A DNA stretch of 64,000 nt from Parasphingorhabdus litoris DSM 22379 (GTDB lineage: Bacteria > Pseudomonadota > Alphaproteobacteria > Sphingomonadales > Sphingomonadaceae), in the NCBI RefSeq assembly GCF_020906275.1, contig NZ_CP086727.1:2852001-2916000 (forward strand). Reading direction: 5' to 3'. This document shows, piece after piece, positions 45,085-53,124 of this stretch; within the stretch, counting starts at the first letter, position 1, and every line of letters begins with the position of its first letter. Below the pieces are notes generated by a model, which worked only from the letters and a program-made list of their open reading frames with translations, made no database searches and was not told the origin of the DNA. The translations under genes and the position numbers were made by a program.

Positions 45085-45936
45085 TTACGTCTGCATCAGC
45101 AATAACCCCGCGAAAATGACCACCGCCAGCCCCGTTCGCTGGAGTCCGAATGGCTCCCGCAAAAAGTAAGCGGCAAAAACTGCTCCGAACAAGACGCTCG
45201 TTTCCCGCAATACGAGCATTGGAGCGACCGGCGCCATTGAAAATGCGAACAGCGCAAGCCCGAAAGAAAAGAGCGATAATGCGCCTGCGGGGAAGGCAGT
45301 TTTCAGTTCTGCCATCGCAGAGGTCCAGATTGTCTCGCGCCGCCACATATAGGCCAGAACTGGTACCCCGATCCCGTCCAGTAAGAAAAACCAGGCGATG
45401 TACGTCCAACCTTGCCCCAGCTCCTGCTTCGAAAACCGAATACCGGCAGCGTCAACCACGCTGTATAAGGCGATCAGCCCGCCAGTGAGCAAAGCCAGTA
45501 TTACTCCCATGATGGGTAGCGCTTCGGTTCTTCCTGAAGGCCAGGTAAAAGCCATAATCGCCAAGACGATCAATACGAGTCCCGCGACTTCTCGGCCACT
45601 CAAGGATTCACCCAATATCCCGAATGCGAAAATACCGGCAATCGCCGGAGCGCTTCCACGCATCAAAGGAAATACCAGAGACATGTCCCCACGTTCAAAC
45701 GCGCTGATGTATGCCAATTGATACGCAAAGTGCGCGATCGCGCCAGCGACAAGATACACCCAAATCATTCCGGTAGGCGTCGGTGTAGCGATCACGGCCG
45801 GCAAGACGATTGCAGCTGAACTGACCGACAGGACGGCGCGAAACACCAGCTTGTCTTTCGATCGCTTCATCAAAACCCCGACGCCAGCGACGAGCACCGC
45901 CGATATCAAAATCAATAGAGTTGGAATTATGCTCAC
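45085..45936 (-). CDS. EamA/DMT family transporter
   Basis: 283 residues, ten predicted membrane segments in two EamA repeats (about 1-135 and 145-283). Typical bits are VYLVAGAIAHFAYQLAYISA, DMSLVFPLMRGSAPAIAGIF, and LRETSVLFGAVFAAYFLREP. Exports or imports small metabolites. The start overlaps the preceding 84-codon gene by four bases (45933-45936), so both belong to one operon under the palindrome at 46236. Confidence 0.9.
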   Translation of the reverse strand: MSIIPTLLILISAVLVAGVGVLMKRSKDKLVFRAVLSVSSAAIVLPAVIATPTPTGMIWVYLVAGAIAHFAYQLAYISAFERGDMSLVFPLMRGSAPAIAGIFAFGILGESLSGREVAGLVLIVLAIMAFTWPSGRTEALPIMGVILALLTGGLIALYSVVDAAGIRFSKQELGQGWTYIAWFFLLDGIGVPVLAYMWRRETIWTSAMAELKTAFPAGALSLFSFGLALFAFSMAPVAPMLVLRETSVLFGAVFAAYFLREPFGLQRTGLAVVIFAGLLLMQT

Positions 45937-46187
45937 TTCGGAGTTGTTTTCCGAAAGCGAGTACTATCGTATTCCAGCCCCATCACCTGCCCATCGTCGA
46001 CCGTCAATGAAATCGCATCCAGTGGTCCCGGCCGAAGTTCGGCATCTGTACAGTCAACTGTATCAGATGAGTATCCCAGACCCCGCAGCTCGCCCCAGCC
46101 AATTGCCGCGCGCTGCTCTTCAATGATCATCTTCGTGATCATGATGCCAGGGAGATTCCGAAGTGAGTTTCGGACTATGTTGACCAT
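45933..46187 (-). CDS. Small conserved-looking hypothetical protein, operon leader of EamA gene
   Basis: 84 residues, soluble, acidic C-half (DTVDCTDAELRPGPLDAISL, then TVDDGQVMGLEYDST). Start ATG at 46187 has GGAAAAG upstream, and its stop overlaps the transporter start. It is the first gene behind the Rrf2-type box. No family recognised; the tandem GPLDAI/TVDDGQV strands suggest a small beta-rich domain. Function may concern the transporter substrate or sensing. Confidence 0.55.
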   Translation of the reverse strand: MVNIVRNSLRNLPGIMITKMIIEEQRAAIGWGELRGLGYSSDTVDCTDAELRPGPLDAISLTVDDGQVMGLEYDSTRFRKTTPK

Positions 46188-46235
46188 AACTTTTCCGTCT
46201 GATGAAAGTGATTGATTTCATAAATTTTTCATAAT

Positions 46236-46258
46236 ATGGATATTTTTTATCCATGATA
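46236..46258 (-). promoter_or_regulatory. Rrf2-type palindrome, perfect copy
   Basis: ATGGATATTTTTTATCCAT is a perfect inverted repeat (GGATA, T5, TATCC, with AT/AT outside), followed by GATA. It lies 49 bases before the 84-codon gene. The other side, 46259-46515, holds no gene before the serine hydrolase. Confidence 0.65.
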
Positions 46259-46515
46259 AACTTGCTTTGTCAACAAAATCATTGGGCTGTCGTGTGAGAC
46301 ACCAATTAAGAAAGGGTCACCTGTGAGAAAATGCGAGGTCGCCAACTATCCAATCTTTGGAAAAACCGAAAGCTCTGCCAAAATAGAGAACAGAAATGTT
46401 AGTAGAAACATTGCTATAGCGGCAGTTCACATTAGCGATGATCTTCATATGATCGATAGCGGGCTATGGAAAAACATTGGTTGCTCTTGCACCAGCATCT
46501 TAAGCTCACCGACAC

Positions 46516-47655
46516 ATGGCGACAGGTCAATATGCTATGCCTAGACATCCTGTACGGGCTCTGTTCGTTGGCTCGCTTGCGAGCCTATTTCTGTCAACCT
46601 GCGCCCATGGAGACACCTTTGCAGACCAAAGCGTTCAGAACAGACTGGACCCGCTCGCTCTGGATTTTCAAGAACTTTCCAAAACTGGTTTTTCAGGCTC
46701 AATACTGGTCGCATGTGACGGTGAAATTCTTTTCAAGAACGATTATGGCGTGTTCCCAGAAGAAGGGCAGACCGTGCGCTATGAAGTCGCGTCAATCACC
46801 AAGTGGATCACAGCAATAACTGTTTTGAAGCTCGTAGATGACCGTGTTGTTAGCCTTGATGATCACCTTACTCGGTTCTGGCCTGACGCGCCAAGCGATA
46901 AAGCCGACATTACCGTGTCCCAGCTTCTTCTTCATCAATCCGGTATTGATCAGAACTATGCGGCAGAGGGACAGTTTACTTTAGACGCAGCCTCAAACGC
47001 TATTTTTGAACAGCCTCTCATCGATCTGGCAAACGACAGATTCAGCTACTCAAACGATAATTATTCCCTGCTCGCCATGATCATCGAGCTTGTTACCGAA
47101 CAAGGCTATCAGGCATACATGACAGAGACCGTCATGACGCCGCTAGGACTCGAGCCCATCGCTTTCTGGCCGGACGACATTCGTGCATCCGAGCATTTTC
47201 CGCCTTTGCTCAATCCTCGAGATTCGGAGGGTCGACAGAAGGATTGGGGCTTTCGTGGCGGCCATGGCGCGAGGCTATCTGTCGAAGAGCTCCATCAAAT
47301 CTATCTCGGTGTAGTGAATGGGAAAATCCTCTCCCCAGGCTCTGTGAAACTGTTGTTTTCACCTCAACATAACCGGCCGAGCGGCACAGGTATCGCTTTT
47401 GGCTGGTATACGAACGTTGACGAAGAAGGTCGCCACCTTGGCTCGACCCGTGGGCACGACGATTCCGGTGGAAACGCCGTTCTTTATCGCGTCGATAACG
47501 ATGGTCTCATCGTAATCGCAGCGACAAACCATGGTCCCGCCCGTGAACATGGCCCCGGATGGTCTAGAGATGCACGAGATTTGATGCTATCACATTTGGC
47601 AAGCGGTGAGAATCAGATAGACATATGTCATCGGACCTCTGGCGCTTTTGATTAG
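46516..47655 (+). CDS. Beta-lactamase-fold serine hydrolase, lipoprotein
   Basis: 379 residues (or 372 from the second ATG at 46537). Lipobox region SLFLSTCA gives membrane anchoring. The class C/PBP4 fold has SITKW (Ser93, Lys96), YSNDNY (Tyr-Ser-Asn) and a late HDDSGGNAVLY replacing H-x-G. Such enzymes cleave D-Ala peptides or esters; lactamase activity cannot be assumed. Convergent with the PL3-like gene. Confidence 0.88.
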   Translation: MATGQYAMPRHPVRALFVGSLASLFLSTCAHGDTFADQSVQNRLDPLALDFQELSKTGFSGSILVACDGEILFKNDYGVFPEEGQTVRYEVASITKWITAITVLKLVDDRVVSLDDHLTRFWPDAPSDKADITVSQLLLHQSGIDQNYAAEGQFTLDAASNAIFEQPLIDLANDRFSYSNDNYSLLAMIIELVTEQGYQAYMTETVMTPLGLEPIAFWPDDIRASEHFPPLLNPRDSEGRQKDWGFRGGHGARLSVEELHQIYLGVVNGKILSPGSVKLLFSPQHNRPSGTGIAFGWYTNVDEEGRHLGSTRGHDDSGGNAVLYRVDNDGLIVIAATNHGPAREHGPGWSRDARDLMLSHLASGENQIDICHRTSGAFD

Positions 47656-47677
47656 CAAATGGTCTCAACCTCAAAGG

Positions 47678-48409
47678 CTATTCGAAGATCAATTCTGATC
47701 CTTCATCTTCTCTGTAGATCTGGACGACGTCGTCGAAGGAATTGGTGCCAGCAGCGTGCAGCCTGGCACCCTGCTCTACCCAGAATGCGATGGCAGTGTC
47801 CGAGAAAAAATTTCCCGAAGCCGAAGCAAGCCCGCCTGTCATCTTGATTCCTGTTCTTGCGCCGGCGATTTTGTTACCAGTGATTTCGATGTTGTACGCC
47901 TGCTCTTTGAGTCTTATCGGTTTGGCACAGCTATGGAACTCATTGTTTCTTATAAGGATGTCGCGACCCCGCGTGATCTGAATTGCTTTGTCCTCGCAAT
48001 CGAAAAACATCGAATTTTCAATGATGATATTTTGATGGATTTCCCCGCTTCGACCTTTGCTCATGGAGATCGCATCTTCGCAGACATCGACGTTTACAAT
48101 GGTATCAATAGTTACACCCGATCCGCGGATATGAATTCCGTCAGGCGCGTTCCTCATCCACAGATTGTGAAGTGTTGCGCCGGCTTCGAGTTCGAACATC
48201 GGCGGCATACCCTCGTTTTGAGAGCAATCTCCAGGCCCAATCCAATCATAGAGAGCTCCGCCGCCGTCAAATGTTTCGGCTGGCCCAACCCGGATCGTTT
48301 CGCTGACAGAGATGATTTTTTCGGGGAGGTTTTCGGTCGAAGATGCAGTGCTGCGATCGGCGCCCGCGCACGCCGCTAGCAAAAGTGTCAGTGAGACAGT
48401 TCTTGCCAT
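47678..48409 (-). CDS. PL3-like pectate lyase lipoprotein
   Basis: 243 residues from MARTVSLTL (a second ATG lies at 48424). Lipobox LLAAC. The body is a parallel beta-helix with the PL3 layout: ETFDGGGALYDW, FELEAGATLHNLWM, DGIHIRGSGVTIDT and VDVCEDAISMSKG, then alternating N-x-F/N-x-I turns. The EDA motif with a following Lys is the PL3 active-site region, but the expected downstream Lys/Arg set was not clearly identified. It may act on a pectin-like or other acidic polysaccharide at the cell surface. No other pectin genes stand nearby. Confidence 0.75.
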   Translation of the reverse strand: MARTVSLTLLLAACAGADRSTASSTENLPEKIISVSETIRVGPAETFDGGGALYDWIGPGDCSQNEGMPPMFELEAGATLHNLWMRNAPDGIHIRGSGVTIDTIVNVDVCEDAISMSKGRSGEIHQNIIIENSMFFDCEDKAIQITRGRDILIRNNEFHSCAKPIRLKEQAYNIEITGNKIAGARTGIKMTGGLASASGNFFSDTAIAFWVEQGARLHAAGTNSFDDVVQIYREDEGSELIFE

Positions 48410-48471
48410 AGATAGCACATGCATGACGACCGTATCTGCAAAGATGCGGTTATGGGATCTCGCCGGCAGGA

Positions 48472-48960
48472 TCAATTTACATTGCGCCATGATTGTAATT
48501 TCGTCCCCGATCTTACAGCAAACACATAACTCCATCCGATTAGTAAAATTTGCAGCGGCGCGCGTATCAACAAATACTCCGCACCCCATTGATGGCCACC
48601 AAGACCAACCTCATTCATCGCGGCAAATATATTGGCGGGGAAGAATGCTATCAGCGTCACGATGCTGGCAATACCCGCGATCCGTCTCGTGTGAGGTATC
48701 AACAAGCATATGGCAATCCCGATCTCCCAAACTCCCGTAACCACGATCAGAGTTTTTCGCATTGGAACAAATGAGGGAAGCATTTCAATCATCCCCTCTG
48801 TTCTCATGAAGTGGCCACTTGCGAAAAAGAAATAGGCAAGCGAAAGCCCGGTTATACCACCCAACATGGTCAGGCCATGAATCCTGGTTATCTGACCGAC
48901 CGCTGCGGTCACAACCAAAGGCAAGATAAGCAATAAACAGATGACAAGCGGTGTAATCAT
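48472..48960 (-). CDS. DoxX-like integral membrane protein
   Basis: 162 residues from MITPLVICL, with GGGAG six bases upstream. Four membrane segments (LVICLLLILPLVVTAAV, MLGGITGLSLAYFFFASG, LIVVTGVWEIGIAICLLI, GIASIVTLIAFFPANIFA), with FASGHFMRTEGMIEMLPSFV between, typical of DoxX/SURF4-like quinone-associated proteins. The role is probably respiratory or redox support. Upstream neighbour is another small membrane protein in the same direction. Confidence 0.75.
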   Translation of the reverse strand: MITPLVICLLLILPLVVTAAVGQITRIHGLTMLGGITGLSLAYFFFASGHFMRTEGMIEMLPSFVPMRKTLIVVTGVWEIGIAICLLIPHTRRIAGIASIVTLIAFFPANIFAAMNEVGLGGHQWGAEYLLIRAPLQILLIGWSYVFAVRSGTKLQSWRNVN

Positions 48961-49027
48961 GAACATCTCCCACTGACCCACTAACGGTCTGATCCTACTG
49001 GACAATTGCGTGAACTAAGCTCTTGTT

Positions 49028-49429
49028 TCATAGAAAGAAGCTTCCGAAGCCAACGAAGCAATACCATGTGCCAGCTATGAAAAATCCGATTGCCGACAGG
49101 TTGAGACTGACCATTGCATCACCGGACGCACGGACTGTCGATTTTGGAAATGCGATCAAAACAAAACCTTTTGCGACCGCCGCTACACCGAGCATCGTAA
49201 CCGAGAACTGGACGATCCCCGACCAGTCGAAATGCTGGGTCAATATCACCATGCCTATCACAAAATGCACGGCACCCGAAAGATTGACCAAGACCGGATG
49301 AGCGCTTGCGGTGTCAGTAATCATCTGTTCGTAATATTGGCGAGAAGCCACAAAACCCAATGCTGAAACGAGGAGATAGGGCCCGGCAATTCGGGCTATT
49401 GAAATTGATTGATCAGATGCTTCCAGCAT
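49028..49429 (-). CDS. Small four-helix membrane protein
   Basis: 133 residues from MLEASDQS (GGAGATACACCG before the ATG; the longer frame to 49516 lacks support). Segments ARIAGPYLLVSALGFVAS, LVNLSGAVHFVIGMVILT, IVQFSVTMLGVAAVAKGFVL and LSAIGFFIAGTWYCFVGFG. No family is certain; it resembles small DoxX-neighbour proteins. It lies upstream of the DoxX-like gene with 67 bases between and opposite the Rrf2 gene. Confidence 0.7.
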   Translation of the reverse strand: MLEASDQSISIARIAGPYLLVSALGFVASRQYYEQMITDTASAHPVLVNLSGAVHFVIGMVILTQHFDWSGIVQFSVTMLGVAAVAKGFVLIAFPKSTVRASGDAMVSLNLSAIGFFIAGTWYCFVGFGSFFL

Positions 49430-49677
49430 CGGTGTATCTCCTAAATTTGTGGCAAATAAAAAGGTAGTCACAGCAGACCATGGATGGCTTCCAGCCTTTA
49501 GATGGTCCGTTGACATGTGCTTACCTTTGCCTATGCCGGCCTGAAATCATCAATGTGAAGCTGGCGATGGGGGCTTCCGACAAATGCTGTCGCCTACAAA
49601 TTGGCATTTAGCGTGACTCGAACTGCCTTCTCCTTCACTCCACATTTCGGACACAGGCACATTGACATTCACAGAAC

Positions 49678-49700
49678 ATGGATATACTTTATCCGTGATA
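49678..49700 (+). promoter_or_regulatory. Rrf2-type palindrome, autoregulatory site
   Basis: ATGGATATACTTTATCCGTGATA: arms GGATA and TATCC around TACTT, 15 bases before the Rrf2 start codon. The position would let the regulator repress itself. Confidence 0.65.
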
Positions 49701-49714
49701 AAATCGGGGTCAAC

Positions 49715-50203
49715 ATGAAATTAAGCGCCGGCATCGAACAGGCCATCCACTGCGTCACCATGCTAGCGACCCTTCCTGACGAGGGATTACTGTCAGCTGC
49801 ATCGTTGGCAGAGTTTCATGGCGTATCGCCGAGTTATCTCCTGAAGCACCTTCAGGCCCTGTCAGGCGCAGGCATTTTACAAACTGTCTCCGGGCCAAAG
49901 GGTGGCTACCGTCTCGCCAAAAGGCCGGACGATGTTACGCTTCTCGATATAGTGCTGGCGGTAGAAGGCCCGGAACCTGCATTTAGATGCCAGGAGATAA
50001 GGCAAAATGGACCAAACCCGCTTCCCAAAAAGTATTTTCGGCGCCCTTGCCAGATAAATGCGGCAATGCTGCGCGCAGAGAAGGCTTATCGCAAGGAACT
50101 GGGGCATGTAAGGGTTCAGGATTTGCTGGATGAGGTTCAGGCAGACGATGATGGCGCGATCGCGGACCGCAGTTGCCTCTTCTTCGAGGAGCATATGCGC
50201 TGA
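49715..50203 (+). CDS. Rrf2-family transcriptional regulator
   Basis: 162 residues from the ATG at 49715, with GGGG five bases before. Rrf2 winged helix: KLSAGIEQAIHCVTMLATLP, LAEFHGVSPSYLLKHLQALS, then VSGPKGGYRLAKRPDDVTLL. Cysteines are at 13, 92, 112 and 154. IscR/NsrR-type Fe-S regulators use three Cys around 91-104; here only Cys92 is in place, Cys112 is 20 residues later. It may be a thiol or incomplete-cluster redox switch. Four palindromes in 10 kb (39161, 43852, 46236, 49678) suggest it rules the surrounding detoxification genes. Confidence 0.9.
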   Translation: MKLSAGIEQAIHCVTMLATLPDEGLLSAASLAEFHGVSPSYLLKHLQALSGAGILQTVSGPKGGYRLAKRPDDVTLLDIVLAVEGPEPAFRCQEIRQNGPNPLPKKYFRRPCQINAAMLRAEKAYRKELGHVRVQDLLDEVQADDDGAIADRSCLFFEEHMR

Positions 50204-50519
50204 TTTGGTGCCGCCGACATCAAAGCGGCGTGACCAAGACATCATCTTCGGCAAATGTGCAGTACTGCGCATTGACGCTTCATCCATCGGCAGGTTGAGC
50301 AATTCGGGTTACTCGCGTTCAGCCAAGATAGGTCGTCCTAGCCGCATACCTGCCGTCGAGGTGGAACAAGCTTGGTAGCCTGCATTGCCTTTTGTAAGCT
50401 TCAAGTTGAGTTTTGTTGAGTCAACAGCTATATTAGTTGCTCACCAACGAACGAAGACAGATCATGGATTTTACGCTCATCAACTGACCCGTCCAGGTTT
50501 CCTGAAGTGAGCATCATCC
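50204..50519. other. Intergenic region, no gene
   Basis: About 316 bases. A short plus-strand frame ends with KIGRPSRIPAVEVEQAW, which could be a decayed fragment, but it has no start. No palindrome or promoter stands out. Confidence 0.3.
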
Positions 50520-52094
50520 ATGTCTTCCATCGTCATCGCCGGCCTAAGCTGGCACACTCCAAACAACTCCTATCTTTTCAATAATTTGAATCTCTCCTTT
50601 GAGCCGATCCGAACTGGGCTTGTTGGTCGGAATGGAACGGGCAAGACCACACTCTTGCGCTTGATCGCTGGCGAAATCCTTCCCGCTACTGGCACGATCA
50701 CCAAGTCGCCATCTATCGGGTTCCTGCGACAAAACCCCGAACTGCCTCCGAAGGAAACGCTTGCCGATCTTTTCGGTATTCAGGATCAGTTCGCCCTGTT
50801 GAGACGTGCAGAACAGGCGGAAGCGACTGCGGACGATCTTTTGGATGCAGATTGGACTTTGGAAGCCCGGCTGGAAGCTTCCCTGTCAACCATGGGTCTC
50901 GATCAACCTCTCGACACTCCGATCAGCACGCTCTCCGGCGGGCAGCGCATGCGCGCGAGGCTTGCGGCGCTTATGTTCGCTGAACCGGATACGCTTTTGT
51001 TGGATGAGCCAACCAACCACCTAGACCGGGCTGGACGCTGTCTTGTGATCGATGCCCTTCGCGCATGGAACGGGTGCGTGATTGTCGCCAGCCATGACCG
51101 GAAGTTGTTGAATGCGATGGACGCAATCGTCGAACTGACGAGCCTGGGCGCGCTCAGCTATGGCGGCAACTACGACGAGTATCGCGAGATGAAAGCCGCC
51201 GAACTGGCATCGGCCGAGGCCAAATTGGTGCGGGCAGAACACGCCCTATCCAGCACGCACGCTCGCGCACAACTCGCAGCGGAGCGGAAGGCGCGCACCG
51301 ACCGACAGGGCAAACGACTCCGCGCGTCCGGTAGCCAATCGAAGCTCGTTCTCAACGCTGCGAGAGAACGAAGCCAATCTTCAGGCAGTGCTGCAGCACG
51401 TTTGCGAAACCGACAAGCCTTGGCGGCCGAAAATGCCTTTGAGATGGCCCGGGCGGATGTCGAGATTTTGCAGCCACTCAGCATTGAGATTCCTCCTTCG
51501 GGGCTTGTCGCGGGTCGTGATGTGCTGCACCTCGAAGACCTGTGCTTCCAATATCCAGATAGGCCACCGCTTTTGGAGGATATATCCTTTGCGATCCGCG
51601 GCCCGGAGCGGGTTGCCATCGAAGGTAGCAATGGCTCGGGAAAATCAACACTGCTTGCGTGCATCCACGGCGATCTTCAACCGCAAAGCGGATCGGTTGC
51701 GGTTCATGTTCCAATGGCGCTGTTGGATCAAGATCTTAGCCTTTTGAAGGCGGAAGAGACAGTGCGAGAGGCTCTCGCGCGGCTTGATCCGGACGCCAGC
51801 GAGAATGATCGGCGGGCGGTGCTGGCGCGTTTTTTGTTTCGAGGCGAAGACGTGAAGCAGAAGATTGGCGCACTCAGCGGCGGTCAGCGACTGCGCGTGG
51901 GTCTGGCCTGCACCCTTGGGCACAGCCAGCCAAGCCAGCTTTTGCTGTTGGACGAACCGAGCAACCATCTCGATATCGAGGCTATCGAGACACTTGAAGC
52001 GGCTCTGACCCACTACGACGGCGCGATCTTGGCCGTCAGCCATGATCAAGCATTTCTGGATGGTATAGGCGTTGCGCGAACGCTGTCCCTGTGA
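50520..52094 (+). CDS. ABC-F family ATPase
   Basis: 524 residues with two ABC domains and no membrane part. Walker A sites are LVGRNGTGKTTLLRL and EGSNGSGKSTLLACI; signature motifs are LSGGQRMRARLA and LSGGQRLRVGLA; Walker B sites are DTLLLDEPTNHLD and LLLLDEPSNHLD. The basic, Ala-rich linker (about 220-310) joins them. ABC-F proteins act on the ribosome as translation factors or protect it from antibiotics. The linker gives no clear subgroup. Confidence 0.93.
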   Translation: MSSIVIAGLSWHTPNNSYLFNNLNLSFEPIRTGLVGRNGTGKTTLLRLIAGEILPATGTITKSPSIGFLRQNPELPPKETLADLFGIQDQFALLRRAEQAEATADDLLDADWTLEARLEASLSTMGLDQPLDTPISTLSGGQRMRARLAALMFAEPDTLLLDEPTNHLDRAGRCLVIDALRAWNGCVIVASHDRKLLNAMDAIVELTSLGALSYGGNYDEYREMKAAELASAEAKLVRAEHALSSTHARAQLAAERKARTDRQGKRLRASGSQSKLVLNAARERSQSSGSAAARLRNRQALAAENAFEMARADVEILQPLSIEIPPSGLVAGRDVLHLEDLCFQYPDRPPLLEDISFAIRGPERVAIEGSNGSGKSTLLACIHGDLQPQSGSVAVHVPMALLDQDLSLLKAEETVREALARLDPDASENDRRAVLARFLFRGEDVKQKIGALSGGQRLRVGLACTLGHSQPSQLLLLDEPSNHLDIEAIETLEAALTHYDGAILAVSHDQAFLDGIGVARTLSL

Positions 52095-52149
52095 GGGTGT
52101 TGTCAGACTAATTGAACCCGTTGCAGATTAAGTTGGCGAGAGTAGGGGA

Positions 52150-52845
52150 TTGAGGCCCAAAAGTTGCAAAACTGATAGCCCATTCATACGCTTCAACTCA
52201 TCGTCCGGGGGCATTCGGTTGTTTCGCAAGAATGTCAATTTGAAGCTCAACCGTGACTGGCGCTTCCTGGGGTGGCTCAACTTCGCGATAGCGGATAATG
52301 ATGCAGCCAATATCCCTGCTGCCGACTTTTTCAAGGGCGTGGCCGGCTTTGTCTATCGCCCAGTGGACAATGACAAGCTAAATATCCTGGCGTGCTATAA
52401 CTACTTCCGCGATCTCGGCCCTGTAGGTCAAGTGACGAAATGCGGTGAGGCCGATGGTCCAAAACAGGTCGGCCCGATTGTCTCCATTGATGCAAGCTAT
52501 GACATCTCTCAATGGCTCACTTTGGGTGCCAAATATGGTTATCGTCAGGGTCGCGTATCATTGGGCCGGGGCAGCGATGAATTTGTGTCCAGCAATACCC
52601 ATCTCGGTGTGATCCGCGGTGACGTGCATGTGGTGAAAAACTGGGATCGCCTAATCGAAGGCCGCGTACTAACCAACGATATCGCCGACAATACCCGATA
52701 CGGCGTGCTAACCGCTATCTATCGCCATGTCGGCAATAATGCCAAAATCGGCGTCGGATACAGCTTCACAGACTTCTCAGACGACCTCGGAGACCAGAGC
52801 CACGCAAGCAAAGGCTTCTTTATAAACCTGCTCGGAAAATTTTGA
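52150..52845 (+). pseudogene. C-terminal fragment of large outer-membrane protein
   Basis: The frame of 231 codons lacks a proper start (TTG, no ribosome site, no signal peptide) and begins inside a beta-barrel: NLKLNRDWRFLGWLNFAIAD, GVAGFVYRPVDNDKLNILA, then ISQWLTLGAKYGYRQGRVSL and IYRHVGNNAKIGVGYSFTDF. This matches by memory the end of very large Sphingomonadales cell-surface proteins with DUF11-type repeats. Here the N-terminal thousands of residues are missing, so it is a truncated remnant beside an IS. The fragment end looks intact (FFINLLGKF). Confidence 0.65.
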
Positions 52846-53124
52846 TGATGGTATGTAAGATATGACGGCGGACAAGAATATCCTCCTTTTTCCTTGAAAG
52901 GTTTCTGCACGATAACTGAGAGCTATTCCTGCATGTCGGATAATCCATTAAACGAAGCTCCTAGTGCAATGATAATGAGGGTTACCGCGCACAGTTCAAT
53001 TTTTTTGACCGATCTAGGTAAGATGGCATGAGCTATTCGGTTAAATGTCAGGTGTCAGCTCAGAATACGAAAAGTCTACTTTAGCACCAACGCCAAAAAC
53101 ATCCGAACAGTCCGCTTCTGGCAA
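52846..53124. other. Intergenic region left of IS
   Basis: No gene. The end 53109-53124 (CAGTCCGCTTCTGGCAA) is the left half of the hairpin repeat seen at 14471, cut by the IS. Confidence 0.3.
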
